From: Pseudolabrys sp.
GTDB lineage: Bacteria > Pseudomonadota > Alphaproteobacteria > Rhizobiales > Xanthobacteraceae
Assembly (NCBI GenBank): GCA_019635575.1
Contig: JAHBZF010000025.1
Span: forward strand, 1 to 35,243
Length of the DNA: 35,243 nucleotides
Direction of reading: 5' to 3'
Within the stretch, counting starts at the first letter, position 1, and every line of letters starts with the position of its first letter. Shown piece after piece: positions 23,974 through 31,819 of the stretch. The notes beneath the pieces were generated by a model. That model worked only from the letters and a program-made list of their open reading frames with translations. It searched no databases and was not told where the DNA came from. The position numbers and the translations under genes are program-made.

Positions 23974-24204
23974 ATGCCGGACCGCAATACCTCTCATCAT
24001 TCTCACGACCACGGCCGCGCGACCGGCCGGACTGCCTCGGATCGCGGCTGGGCGGGAACCAGCCTCCATGACCAGTATCGTGCCATCGGGATTTCCGCGG
24101 TGGCTGCGGCAATGCGTTGGCCGGACCCGGCTCCCGATACCGACCAACACGGCCGCGACCGCCGCGCGGATGAACTTCCGCTGCGCCTGCGCGATCTCGA
24201 CTGA
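23974..24204 (+). CDS. Small hypothetical protein with strong ribosome site
   Basis: This 76-residue protein starts at an ATG preceded by AGGAAAGGGGG, the best ribosome site in this otherwise empty area. The N-terminal third is His/Ser/Asp-rich (MPDRNTSHHSHDHGR). Then comes LHDQYRAIGISAVAAAMRW, which looks like a conserved helix and resembles small uncharacterised proteins of Bradyrhizobium-type bacteria. The C terminus is charged. A longer frame to 23626 exists but lacks protein-like sequence. No function can be assigned. The next gene starts 264 bases downstream. Confidence 0.5.
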   Translation: MPDRNTSHHSHDHGRATGRTASDRGWAGTSLHDQYRAIGISAVAAAMRWPDPAPDTDQHGRDRRADELPLRLRDLD

Positions 24205-24467
24205 CGGGTTGATTGACCGGTCGTCGTGCCAGCGGCGGCCCGTTTCATCCAGCCTCAACCCGGTCAGCCTTGGCCCGATCCAGCCCCCGACGCCGTGGTG
24301 AAGCCGGGGCGGTGCGCGCTGGCCCGCGTGTCGCTGTTTTTGTGACCGCTTTTCTCATGGGCTCTTGTCACATGACTGTGGTCGGGACACTTTAACGGAC
24401 ATCTCCACTGGTGGCCGAGACCGTTTGCTGTCCGGCGATCGTCGATTTGGATCGTTGAAGGGCGCGG

Positions 24468-25442
24468 ATGCTTACGGCCTATGTCCTGAAAAGCGGGATG
24501 CTGGAACGTCACCTCGTCGAGGTGAACGACCAGATTCCCGACGCCGCGGTATGGGTCGACCTGGTCTCGCCGACGCCGGGCGAGGACAAGGTGGTGGAGA
24601 AGCTGCTCGGCATCGCCGTCCCGACCCGCGAGGAGATGCAGGAGATCGAGGTTTCGAGCCGCCTGTATATCGAGAACGGCGCGCGCTACATGACCGCGAC
24701 GTTGATGTGCCAGTCCGATACCGCGACGCCGAAGCACACCGCGGTGACGTTCATTCTCGCCGGTCAGCGGCTGGTGACGGTGCGTTACGACGAACCGCGG
24801 CCCTTCACCATCGTCGATCACAAGCTCGGCCGCGCCTGCCAGGCGAATGTATCGGGCGAGACGGTGCTGACCGACCTGCTCGATGCGGTGGTCGATCGTG
24901 CCGCCGACATCCTCGAGCGCGCCGGCGCCGAGGTCGATCAGGTCTCACATGCGATCTTCGAGCCGGAGGATGCCGCAAGCCCGCGCATGTCGCAGAACGA
25001 AATCCTGCGCTCGCTCGGCCGCAAGGGCGACCTGGCGTCGAAAGTGCGCGAGAGCCTCGTCTCGGTCGGGCGCGTGCTGATCTTCCTGCTCAACGAAGCG
25101 GAAGGCATGCGCTGGTCCAAGGACACGCGCACCCAGTTGAAGTCGATGCAGCGCGATGTCAGCGGCCTGACCGATCACGCGACCTACCTGACCAACAAGA
25201 TCACGTTCCAGCTCGACGCGATGCTCGGCATGGTGTCGATCCAGCAGAATGACATCATCAAGATCTTCTCGGTGGCGGCCGTGGTGTTCATGCCGCCGAC
25301 CTTGATCGCGTCGATCTACGGCATGAACTTCAAACACATGCCGGAACTGGAATGGCTGCAGGGCTATCCGTTCGCGATCGGCCTGATGGTGCTCGCCGCG
25401 GTCATCCCGGTGATCTACTTCAAATGGAAGAAGTGGCTGTAG
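24468..25442 (+). CDS. CorA family magnesium/divalent metal transporter
   Basis: This 324-residue CorA-type channel would import Mg2+ (possibly Co2+ or Ni2+, or export Zn2+) as a pentamer. The signature GMN is at about residues 285-287 (SIYGMNFKHMPE), flanked by two C-terminal membrane segments (IIKIFSVAAVVFMPPTLIAS and FAIGLMVLAAVIPVIYF) and the basic end KWKKWL. The large N-terminal cytosolic domain and the long stalk helix (LKSMQRDVSGLTDHATYLTN) are complete. The ATG at 24468 follows GAAGGGCG. It stands alone; 284 non-coding bases separate it from mipZ. The shortened loop MNFKHMPE matches many alphaproteobacterial copies. Confidence 0.92.
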   Translation: MLTAYVLKSGMLERHLVEVNDQIPDAAVWVDLVSPTPGEDKVVEKLLGIAVPTREEMQEIEVSSRLYIENGARYMTATLMCQSDTATPKHTAVTFILAGQRLVTVRYDEPRPFTIVDHKLGRACQANVSGETVLTDLLDAVVDRAADILERAGAEVDQVSHAIFEPEDAASPRMSQNEILRSLGRKGDLASKVRESLVSVGRVLIFLLNEAEGMRWSKDTRTQLKSMQRDVSGLTDHATYLTNKITFQLDAMLGMVSIQQNDIIKIFSVAAVVFMPPTLIASIYGMNFKHMPELEWLQGYPFAIGLMVLAAVIPVIYFKWKKWL

Positions 25443-25726
25443 CGATTTAGCGCCGCTGCAACCTTGCCGCGAAATCTTTGCGTTGCCGCGCGATTTTCCC
25501 GGTTCGTGCCGTGTTGTCTGCGCGAGCGCGGAGTCATCTCCTTGATCCGACTCCGGAAATTTCGCCCAAAAAAACAGAATCTTTTTCTTAAAGAATCAGC
25601 GACGGTACGCACGGCGCCGACATGTCTGGCGTTCGGCCAAATGGAATCTGCCGCACCGGTTCGCGAAGCGCGAACAGGCTTCTCCCCGGCGAGGCAGGAA
25701 ATGTCGCAATACAGGAGCCGTGCACC

Positions 25727-26605
25727 ATGACTGATGAAACGTCACCGTCTGCCCGTATCATTGTCGTCGCCAATGAGAAGGGCGGATCGGGCAAATCGAC
25801 CGTTGCCGTCAACCTCGCGATCGGCCTCATCCGCGCCGGCAATTCGGTCGCGACCATCGACCTCGATACGCGGCAGCGCAGTCTGACGCATTTCATCGAC
25901 AATCGTTTGATGTGGGCGCGGGAGATGAATCTCGATCTGCCGGCGCCGACGCATCTGTGCTTCGACGAAGAGGGCGAATTCCAGACCGGTAACGAGGTCG
26001 CGGGCCGCGAGGCGTTCGGTACGGCGGTCGAGACGTTCGCGTCCGATCACCGCTACGTCATCATCGATACGCCCGGCCACATGCACTATCTCGGCGCGAT
26101 GGCGCATTCGCTCGCGGACACGCTGGTGACGCCGCTCAACGACAGCTTCGTCGATCTCGAAGTGCTCGGCAGCGTCGATCCGAAGACCTTCGCGATTGCC
26201 GCGCCGGGGCACTATGTGGACGTGGTCGAAGCGGGTCGCCGCACGCGCATCACCGGCGAGCTTGACTGGATCGTGCTGCGCAACCGGCTCTCCACCACCA
26301 GGAACCGCAACAAGGAACTGGTCGGCACCGCGCTCGCTCATCTTGCCGAAGCCAACGGTTTCCGCATCGTCGATGGGCTCGCCGAACGGACGATCTTCCG
26401 CGAATTTTATCCGCGCGGCCTCACGGCGATGGACGAACTGACCAAGGCGACACTCGGCGTGCGGCCGACCATGTCGCACCTCACCGCGGCTCTGGAAATG
26501 CAGAGCCTGCTGCGCGCGGTGATGCGGCTGCCGGCGAGCGCCCCGGAGCGCGACGAGGAAATCAGCGTCGAGGATACGGCTGGGCAGCACGTCGCGGCCG
26601 CCTGA
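25727..26605 (+). CDS. mipZ: MipZ division-plane positioning ATPase
   Basis: This 292-residue ParA/MinD-type ATPase forms gradients from ParB at the cell poles and blocks FtsZ assembly, so that division occurs at midcell in alphaproteobacteria lacking Min. The deviant Walker A is at residues 18-25 (EKGGSGKSTVAVNLA). Other blocks are ATIDLDTRQRSLTHF, the Walker B region YVIIDTPG, ADTLVTPLNDSFVDLEVLGSVDP, DWIVLRNRLSTTRNRN, and ERTIFREFYPRGLTAMDE. All of these closely follow Caulobacter MipZ. The ATG at 25727 was chosen because AGGAG lies just upstream; a start at 25622 is open but unsupported. A hairpin terminator follows at 26638-26659. The 284 bases before it are non-coding. Confidence 0.95.
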   Translation: MTDETSPSARIIVVANEKGGSGKSTVAVNLAIGLIRAGNSVATIDLDTRQRSLTHFIDNRLMWAREMNLDLPAPTHLCFDEEGEFQTGNEVAGREAFGTAVETFASDHRYVIIDTPGHMHYLGAMAHSLADTLVTPLNDSFVDLEVLGSVDPKTFAIAAPGHYVDVVEAGRRTRITGELDWIVLRNRLSTTRNRNKELVGTALAHLAEANGFRIVDGLAERTIFREFYPRGLTAMDELTKATLGVRPTMSHLTAALEMQSLLRAVMRLPASAPERDEEISVEDTAGQHVAAA

Positions 26606-26637
26606 TCGCGGTTCGTATCCAACGCAAACAAAGCAGA

Positions 26638-26659
26638 GCCCCGGTCCGCCGGGGCTTTT
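26638..26659 (+). terminator. Terminator downstream of mipZ
   Basis: GCCCCGG (26638-26644) and CCGGGGC (26649-26655) form a 7-bp stem around TCCG, followed by TTTT GCTTTT. The flanking AAGCA and TGCTT can extend the pairing, so the structure may also end the convergent LuxR-type gene. Confidence 0.8.
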
Positions 26660-26676
26660 GCTTTTCGGAGGTGGCG

Positions 26677-26898
26677 CTATCCCCGCTCACCTCGTGCCGG
26701 CCTGATCAGCCCGGTTTCGACGGCGATGGCGACGGCATGCACGCGGTTGCGCCCGCCGAGCTTGCGGGTCGCGACCCGCAGATGGTGCTGCACCATGCTT
26801 TTGCTGAGGGAGAGCGTCTGCGCGATCTCGTCGGCCGAGCGGCCGTTGGCGAACAGCGTGAGTGCCGTCAGCTCGGTCGCGTCCAATGGTCGGGTCAT
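26677..26898 (-). CDS. Stand-alone LuxR-type helix-turn-helix protein
   Basis: This 73-residue protein is essentially only a LuxR/FixJ C-terminal DNA-binding domain. It reads DATELTALTLFANGRSADEIAQTLSLSKSMVQHHLRVATRKLGGRNRVHAVAIAVETGLI: helix 7, the helix-turn-helix proper, the recognition helix and the dimerisation helix. It has no receiver, autoinducer or PAS domain, like GerE-type single-domain regulators. The ATG at 26896-26898 lacks a clear ribosome site. It is convergent with mipZ and upstream of nothing obvious on its own strand. Its targets are unknown. Confidence 0.8.
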   Translation of the reverse strand: MTRPLDATELTALTLFANGRSADEIAQTLSLSKSMVQHHLRVATRKLGGRNRVHAVAIAVETGLIRPARGERG

Positions 26899-27026
26899 TC
26901 AGGTGGTTCGTCTGGCCTGCCGGTCGATACCCATCATGCACGACATTCACGGCAGAACTGCGAATGCCTTGTGGTTCGCGTGCGGTGATTTTGGGCAATC
27001 GCCGGAGCGGTCCGTGCCGGTCGGTC

Positions 27027-27782
27027 TCAGACGTGCTGACCGCCGTTGATGTGAATTTCGGCGCCGTTCACATAGGACGATGTCTCGGTGCACAGCACAT
27101 AGATGATCTTCGCCACTTCGTCCGGCGTGCCGAGGCGGTGCATCGGAATTTGCTCGGCGACGATCTTGTCGGTTCCCGGCGACAGGATCGCGGTGTCGAT
27201 CTCGCCCGGCGCGATGGCGTTGACGCGCACGCCGAGCTTGCCGAAGTCGGCGGCCATCTCGCGGGTCAGGGAGGCGAGGGCGGCCTTCGAGGTGGCGTAG
27301 GCGGCGCCGGCGAACGGATGCACGCGCGAGCCGGCGATCGAGGTGACGTTGACCACCGATCCTTTCGCCGCCTGCAATTCATCGAGCAGGCCGCGCGCCA
27401 GCATGATCGGCGCGAAAAAGTTCACCTGGAACACATGGTGCCAGTCGTCGCGGGTGGTGGCGATGGCACTCAACCGGCCGCCGCCGTCACCCTTGGGGGA
27501 AATGGCGGCGTTGTTCACCAGTGCGTCGAGCAGATGATCGGGCAATCGCCGCTTGATCTCGGCGATCGCCGCGTCGGTCGAGGCGGGATCGGCGAGGTCG
27601 ACCTGGATATGGTCCTCCGGCCCCATCTCCCACGGACAGTTTTCCGGGAAGCCGTGCCGCGAGCAGGTGATGACCCGCCAGCCTGCGGCGGAGAACCGCT
27701 TCACGGTGGCGTGGCCGATGCCACGGCTCGCGCCGGTGAGCAGAAGAACCCGGCGGCGCTGATTGTCTGAGGGGGTGGGCAT
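27027..27782 (-). CDS. SDR family NAD(P)-dependent oxidoreductase
   Basis: This is a 251-residue classical short-chain dehydrogenase. The cofactor-binding TGASRGIG is at 16-23, VDLADP is at 61-66, and NNAA is at 90-93. The catalytic triad is S148, Y162 and K166 (VTSIAGS, AYATSKAAL), and the C-terminal RVNAIAPGEIDT and HINGGQHV are typical. The R20 after the glycine motif and CSRHG (residues 40-44) favour NADP(H). No strong ribosome site precedes the ATG at 27780-27782, and the gene starts only 15 bases after pdxH on the same strand, so it is probably translated from a pdxH transcript. The substrate is unknown. Confidence 0.9.
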   Translation of the reverse strand: MPTPSDNQRRRVLLLTGASRGIGHATVKRFSAAGWRVITCSRHGFPENCPWEMGPEDHIQVDLADPASTDAAIAEIKRRLPDHLLDALVNNAAISPKGDGGGRLSAIATTRDDWHHVFQVNFFAPIMLARGLLDELQAAKGSVVNVTSIAGSRVHPFAGAAYATSKAALASLTREMAADFGKLGVRVNAIAPGEIDTAILSPGTDKIVAEQIPMHRLGTPDEVAKIIYVLCTETSSYVNGAEIHINGGQHV

Positions 27783-27797
27783 GGGGGCGATGTTAGC

Positions 27798-28436
27798 TCA
27801 CGGGTAAAGGCGCGTCTTGTCCCACCCGCCGCCGGCGGCGGGGGTGAAGACCACGCGGTCATGCAGGCGGAACGGCCGGTCCTGCCAGAATTCCATGCTC
27901 TGCGGGCGGATGCGGTAGCCCTGCCAGTGCGGCGGGCGCGGCACGGTGCCGATCGCGTATTTGGCGGTGTAGATCGCGATCGCCTTCTCGAAGGCGAGGC
28001 GGCTTTCCAGCGGCTCGGACTGGTTGCTGGCCCAGGCGCCGATCTGCGCCGGCTTGGCGCGGGTGGCGAAATAGGCGTCGGATTCCGCCGGCGATACCAC
28101 CTCGACCGGGCCGCGGATGCGGATCTGCTTGTTGAGCGACTTCCAGTGGAACACGGCGGCGGCCTTGGGATGGGCGGCAAGCTCGCGGCCCTTCTGGCTG
28201 GTGGCGTGGGTGTAGAACACGAAACCCCGATCATCGACGCCCTTGAGCAGCACCATCCGTACGTCGGGGAGCCCGTCGGCATCGACCGTGGCCAGCGCCA
28301 TGGCGTTCGGGTCGCGCGGCTCGGACCGGCCTGCCTCCTCGAACCAGGCATGAAACAGCGCCATCGGCTCCTCGGCGGCGGTGAAATCACCACTCGTTAA
28401 CCAGGCCGGGTGTTTGATCGACGACGTGTCTGACAT
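27798..28436 (-). CDS. pdxH: Pyridoxamine 5'-phosphate oxidase
   Basis: This 212-residue FMN enzyme oxidises pyridoxamine or pyridoxine 5'-phosphate to pyridoxal 5'-phosphate, the last step of de novo and salvage vitamin B6 synthesis. Family blocks are [32 protein letters not shown], then [46 protein letters not shown], and the C-terminal [28 protein letters not shown] and the terminal RLYP. All key FMN- and PLP-binding segments are present and the length is normal. It is followed after 15 bases by the SDR gene and is divergent from the surface lipoprotein gene. Confidence 0.95.
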   Translation of the reverse strand: MSDTSSIKHPAWLTSGDFTAAEEPMALFHAWFEEAGRSEPRDPNAMALATVDADGLPDVRMVLLKGVDDRGFVFYTHATSQKGRELAAHPKAAAVFHWKSLNKQIRIRGPVEVVSPAESDAYFATRAKPAQIGAWASNQSEPLESRLAFEKAIAIYTAKYAIGTVPRPPHWQGYRIRPQSMEFWQDRPFRLHDRVVFTPAAGGGWDKTRLYP

Positions 28437-28500
28437 GACCTACCAACAGGATTCGCGGGCCGGGACCACCCGGCGCGGCGGTTATAAAGGAAGCGGACGG

Positions 28501-28959
28501 ATGCGCCTATGGCTGCGCCGGCTGCCGCCGCTGATCGCCGCCGGGATGCTGGGCCTCGCCTGCGCCGGCTGCAGCATGTCCTACCAGCTCGACAACCTGT
28601 TCTCGAAATCCGGCAGTTCGGCGAAGGGCGATCCGGAAACCACCGGCTCGATCCCGAAGGCGGAACAGATGCCGCCCGACGCCGATCTCGTCTTTGCGCG
28701 CCGCGCCGCCGCCGAGGTGCTGCGCGGCGGGCGCAAGGACATCAGCCTGTCGTGGGAGAATCCGGCGACCGGCGCCTATGGCACGGTGACGCCGCTCGGC
28801 ACCGACTACCGCTCCGAGGGGCTGGTGTGCCGCGATTTCCTGGCGAGCCACGTCAAGGCGAGCAAGGAAGCCTGGATGCAGGGCGAGGCCTGCCGCAAGA
28901 GCAGCGACCGCACGGCGGCCTGGGACATCCGCTCGCTGAAACTGTGGCGGCGGACCTGA
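28501..28959 (+). CDS. RT0821/Lpp0805-like surface lipoprotein
   Basis: This 152-residue exported protein has a basic N terminus, a hydrophobic core (LPPLIAAGMLGLACAGC), and lipobox-like cysteines at residues 21-24. The mature part (ARRAAAEVLRGGRKDISLSWENP, GAYGTVTPLG, CRDFLASHVKASKEAWMQGEACRK) resembles the RT0821/Lpp0805 family, related to rickettsial 17-kDa surface-antigen-type proteins. Two cysteines (LVCRDF and EACRKS) may form a disulfide. ATG 28501 was chosen for the AAGGAAG ribosome site and clean signal peptide; upstream ATGs at 28435 and 28381 would overlap pdxH. The function is not known. Confidence 0.75.
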   Translation: MRLWLRRLPPLIAAGMLGLACAGCSMSYQLDNLFSKSGSSAKGDPETTGSIPKAEQMPPDADLVFARRAAAEVLRGGRKDISLSWENPATGAYGTVTPLGTDYRSEGLVCRDFLASHVKASKEAWMQGEACRKSSDRTAAWDIRSLKLWRRT

Positions 28960-28960
28960 T

Positions 28961-28980
28961 CGCAAACACTGGCGTTTGCG
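28961..28980 (+). terminator. Stem-loop after the surface lipoprotein gene
   Basis: CGCAAAC (28961-28967) and GTTTGCG (28974-28980) form a 7-bp stem immediately after the stop codon. It is followed by a short T-rich stretch (TCCGTATTTTG). It is a weak rho-independent terminator candidate. Confidence 0.5.
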
Positions 28981-29119
28981 TCCGTATTTTGCGCCGCGCC
29001 GCGTTGCAACAACCAGCCGGACACCCCACATTTTGAGCACAATCGACCCTGACCCGGCCGCGCCGTCGAGGCGCGCGCGGGAATGGGCTAATATGAGTTT
29101 CAGACAGGAGACGACGTGA

Positions 29120-30130
29120 ATGCGCGACCCCTATCAGATTTTGGGGGTGTCCAAGGGTGCGAGCGCGAGCGAGATCAAGAGCGCGTTCCGCAAGCTGGCC
29201 AAGAAGCTGCACCCTGATGCCAACAAGCAGGACAAGAACGCGGCGTCGCGCTTTGCCGAGCTTAATTCGGCTTACGAGATTCTCGGCGACGAGAAGAAGC
29301 GCAAGCAGTTCGACAACGGCGAGATCGATGCCGAAGGCAAGCCGCGCTTCCAGGGGTTTGAAGGCTTTGGCGGGCAGGGCGGTGCCGGTGGATTCGATCC
29401 GCGCCACTTCCAGCAAGGCGGTTTCAATCCGGGCGGTGGCGCCGGCTTTGAGAGCTTTTCGTTCGGCCCCGAAGGCTTCCAGCGCCAGGCCGGTGGACGC
29501 GGCGCAAGCGGCGCAGGCGGTTTCGAGGACATCCTGCGCGACATGTTCGGCGGCCGTGCGCAGCGTGCGCGCTCCGGTCCGGATTTCGCCGAAGCCGATC
29601 ACGGTGCCGGCAGCGCCGACATCAAGGCGTCGCTGACGATCACGCTGGAGGAAGCCGCGAACGGCGCGACCGAGCGTGTTCGCTTGCCGAGCGGCAAGGA
29701 TGTCGAGGTCAAGATTCCCGCGGGTCTGACCAGCGGCCAGACCATTCGCCTGAAAGGTCAGGGACAGAAGGGTCCGTGGGGCGCGGGCGATCTCTTGATC
29801 GAGGTGACGGTCGCGCCGCATGCGCAGTTCACCGTCGAGGGGCAGAACCTGCGCATCACCGTGCCGATCACGCTCGACGAAGCGGTGCTCGGCGGCAAGG
29901 TGCGCGTGCCGACGCTGACCGGCGCGGTGGAGCTGTCGATCCCGGCGAACACCAGTTCGGGCCGCACGTTCCGTTTGCGCGGCAAGGGGCTGAAGACCAA
30001 GAGCGGCACCGGCGATCTGCTCGCCGTCGTCAGCATCGTGCTGCCGGATGCCGCCGATCCGGCGTTGCAGGAACTGATGACCAAGTGGCGCGCGGAGAAG
30101 CCGTATGATCCGCGCAAGGAGACGGCGTAA
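29120..30130 (+). CDS. DnaJ-like co-chaperone (CbpA type, no zinc finger)
   Basis: This is a 336-residue J-domain protein. The J domain covers residues 3-68 with HPD at 31-33 (KLAKKLHPDANKQDKNA), which stimulates DnaK ATPase. A Gly/Phe-rich linker with repeated GGF units follows at about 75-130 (FQGFEGFGGQGGAGGF, DPRHFQQGGFNPG). Then come the two DnaJ C-terminal beta-sandwich domains from about 150 (DIKASLTITLEEAANG, VKIPAGLTSGQTIRLKGQG, LRITVPITLDEAVLGGKVRVPT). No CxxCxGxG zinc repeats are present, so it is class B, like CbpA. The ATG at 29120 follows AGGAGACGACGTG. It is monocistronic; a CT repeat and two palindromic repeats lie after it. Confidence 0.92.
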   Translation: MRDPYQILGVSKGASASEIKSAFRKLAKKLHPDANKQDKNAASRFAELNSAYEILGDEKKRKQFDNGEIDAEGKPRFQGFEGFGGQGGAGGFDPRHFQQGGFNPGGGAGFESFSFGPEGFQRQAGGRGASGAGGFEDILRDMFGGRAQRARSGPDFAEADHGAGSADIKASLTITLEEAANGATERVRLPSGKDVEVKIPAGLTSGQTIRLKGQGQKGPWGAGDLLIEVTVAPHAQFTVEGQNLRITVPITLDEAVLGGKVRVPTLTGAVELSIPANTSSGRTFRLRGKGLKTKSGTGDLLAVVSIVLPDAADPALQELMTKWRAEKPYDPRKETA

Positions 30131-30155
30131 CCCGATCGCGCATGACGCGAATGCG

Positions 30156-30199
30156 TCTCTCTCTCTCTCTCTCTCTGAGTCTCACTCACTCTCTCTGAG
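30156..30199 (+). repeat. CT dinucleotide repeat tract
   Basis: An uninterrupted (TC) run at 30156-30176 is followed by GAGTCTCACTCACTCTCTCTGAG, a degenerate continuation. It is 25 bases after the DnaJ-like stop and adjoins repeat B1. The tract is purine-free on one strand and long for a GC-rich bacterial genome. Confidence 0.8.
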
Positions 30200-30248
30200 C
30201 CTCATGGTGAGGAGCGATCCACTTGGATCGCGTCTCGAACCATGAAGG
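30200..30248 (-). repeat. REP-like palindromic repeat B1
   Basis: It begins CCTCATGGTGAGGAGC and ends GCGTCTCGAACCATGAAGG. It contains an inner GATCC/GGATC stem with the loop ACTT. It is the CATGGT subtype, where A1, A2 and C1 have CATCCT. Confidence 0.8.
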
Positions 30249-30265
30249 CGGGCGCGGCGCTGGGG

Positions 30266-30332
30266 CCGCCTCGTCCTTCGAGACGCGCGCCTTCGCTCTG
30301 CGAGCTTCGGCGCGCTCCTCAGGATGAGGCGG
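30266..30332 (+). repeat. REP-like palindromic repeat B2
   Basis: The ends CCGCCTCGTCCT and AGGATGAGGCGG pair with one mismatch. CGAGACGCGCG and CGCGCTCCTC lie inside, and a longer central GCCTTCGCTCTGCGAGCTTCGGC hairpin gives this copy extra length. It is inverted relative to B1. Confidence 0.8.
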
Positions 30333-30350
30333 ATCGGGAGAGAAACGGCC

Positions 30351-30809
30351 CTACTTCTTCTCGTAGACCTTCGCCGGATCGAACACGCGCTCGGCATCGA
30401 CGAATTCCAACGTCACGCCTTTGCCCTTGTCGCCGCCGAGCGGCACCGCGCGATAGAAACAGGAATGACGCCCGGTGTGGCACACGCCCGGCCCGCTCTG
30501 GCGCACCTTGATCTGCACCGCGTCCTGATCGCAATCGACGCGCAACTCGGTCACGTCGAGGACGTGACCGGACTCCTCGCCCTTCTTCCAGAGCTTGTTG
30601 CGCGAGCGGCTGTAGAAATGCGCCTGCGCGGTCTCGATGGTCAGTTGCAGCGCCTGCGCGTTCATATGCGCAAGCATCAGCAGATCGCCCGACGCCGCGT
30701 CGGTGACGACGGCGGTGATCAGGCCATCCTTGTCGAATTTCGGCGCGAGCGCGCGGCCTTCCTCGATCTCGGCGGCGGTGCCGCGCGGCGCGAACGGGCT
30801 TTCGGTCAC
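30351..30809 (-). CDS. hisI: Phosphoribosyl-AMP cyclohydrolase
   Basis: This 152-residue enzyme opens the adenine ring of phosphoribosyl-AMP to give ProFAR-I, the third step of histidine synthesis. The Mg-binding D92-x-D94-x-D96 ([12 protein letters not shown]) and zinc-binding cysteines C93, C110 (GPGVCHTG) and C117 (RHSCFYR) are all present. [16 protein letters not shown] is the substrate-binding block. It is the monofunctional form without HisE, as in other Hyphomicrobiales. The start has GAGGAGACGACCGTGACC-like spacing (GGAGACGAC) upstream. It follows folE on the same strand after 82 bases containing a hairpin. Confidence 0.95.
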   Translation of the reverse strand: MTESPFAPRGTAAEIEEGRALAPKFDKDGLITAVVTDAASGDLLMLAHMNAQALQLTIETAQAHFYSRSRNKLWKKGEESGHVLDVTELRVDCDQDAVQIKVRQSGPGVCHTGRHSCFYRAVPLGGDKGKGVTLEFVDAERVFDPAKVYEKK

Positions 30810-30833
30810 GGTCGTCTCCTCATCCCATACGCA

Positions 30834-30857
30834 ACGGGACGCCCGCAGGCGTCCCGT
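30834..30857 (-). other. Stem-loop between folE and hisI
   Basis: ACGGGACGCC (30834-30843) and GGCGTCCCGT (30848-30857) form a perfect 10-bp stem around CGCA. No T-run follows on the minus strand, so it is an intercistronic hairpin or a rho-dependent/attenuating element rather than a classical terminator. Confidence 0.55.
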
Positions 30858-30891
30858 GACAACTCATCGCCTGACCGACGACAGCGTGGCG

Positions 30892-31554
30892 TCAGAGCCC
30901 GCCGCGCACCATGGTCATGAACCGTACCTGCTCCTGCGGGTTGTCGAGGAACAGACCGGAGAACTGCGTCGTCACCGTCAGCGAACCGGGCTTGGTCACG
31001 CCGCGGATCGACATGCACATATGCTCGGCTTCGAGCATCACCGCGACGCCCTTCGGCTTGAGCACCTCTTCGAGCGCGGTGGCGATCTGCGAGGTCATGT
31101 GCTCCTGCGTCTGCAGACGCTTGGCGTAAACATCGACCAGACGCGCGAGCTTCGACAGGCCAACCACGCGCTCCACCGGCTTGTAGGCGATGTGCGCCTT
31201 GCCGAAGAACGGCATGATGTGGTGCTCGCAATGCGAGTTGAAGGTGATGTCCTTCACCAGCACGAAATCGTTGTAGGAGCCGATCTCGCCGAAGGTCTTG
31301 TCGAGCACGTCGAGCGGGCATTCGCGATAACCCGCGAACATCTCCTCGTAAGCCTCGACCACGCGCTTCGGCGTATCAAGCAAACCTTCGCGCGCCGGGT
31401 CGTCGCCGGCGAAGGCGAGCAGCGTGCGCACGGCCTCGAGCGCGGCTTCGCGCGAGGGGCGCGGGGCGGACGGCTCGGGCGCCGCACGGACATGGTCCGA
31501 CAGGCCCTGCTTCGGCCACGGCTTGACGTTGGCATTCTTGGTAGGCGCGTCCAT
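30892..31554 (-). CDS. folE: GTP cyclohydrolase I
   Basis: This 220-residue enzyme converts GTP to 7,8-dihydroneopterin triphosphate, the first step of folate synthesis. Zinc ligands are C109 and H112 ([11 protein letters not shown]) and C180 (EHMCMSIRG). [21 protein letters not shown] is the core signature, and the C-terminal TTQFSGLF...VRGGL block is complete. The first 30 residues ([20 protein letters not shown]) are a low-complexity extension. The ATG at 31552-31554 has GGAG upstream, and an upstream start at 31641 adds a proline-rich stretch without similarity. It is divergent from the NifU-like gene across 265 bases. Confidence 0.95.
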   Translation of the reverse strand: MDAPTKNANVKPWPKQGLSDHVRAAPEPSAPRPSREAALEAVRTLLAFAGDDPAREGLLDTPKRVVEAYEEMFAGYRECPLDVLDKTFGEIGSYNDFVLVKDITFNSHCEHHIMPFFGKAHIAYKPVERVVGLSKLARLVDVYAKRLQTQEHMTSQIATALEEVLKPKGVAVMLEAEHMCMSIRGVTKPGSLTVTTQFSGLFLDNPQEQVRFMTMVRGGL

Positions 31555-31819
31555 GACGTTGCTCCGTTCGACCGGCCCCCGTCCGCCGTCAGGCGGATGT
31601 GCCGGGAGTGTCACCGGGGGTTCGCAAGTCACGGCCCGCACAAGTCATTGTTCGTGCGAGGCATTCCTGACGCTGCCTGCCTCCAGCACGGTCATCGCCC
31701 CTGTTTGGGCTGGCCATGCCGCCGATCGGACCCCTTCCCGACCCGTGAGGTTCGCCCCTATATAGGGGGTGCCATGGGACAGGATCAAGCTCGCGGACCG
31801 CGCGAAATCCGCCGAAATC

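Noticed and set aside
24205-24467. Non-coding gap before the CorA gene examined for a Mg-sensing riboswitch
   Set aside because: No M-box or ykkC-like conserved segments or convincing multi-stem structure could be recognised.
25443-25726. AT-rich stretch with repeated AGAATC before mipZ
   Set aside because: The two copies are in direct, not inverted, orientation and short. They were taken as ordinary promoter-region sequence.
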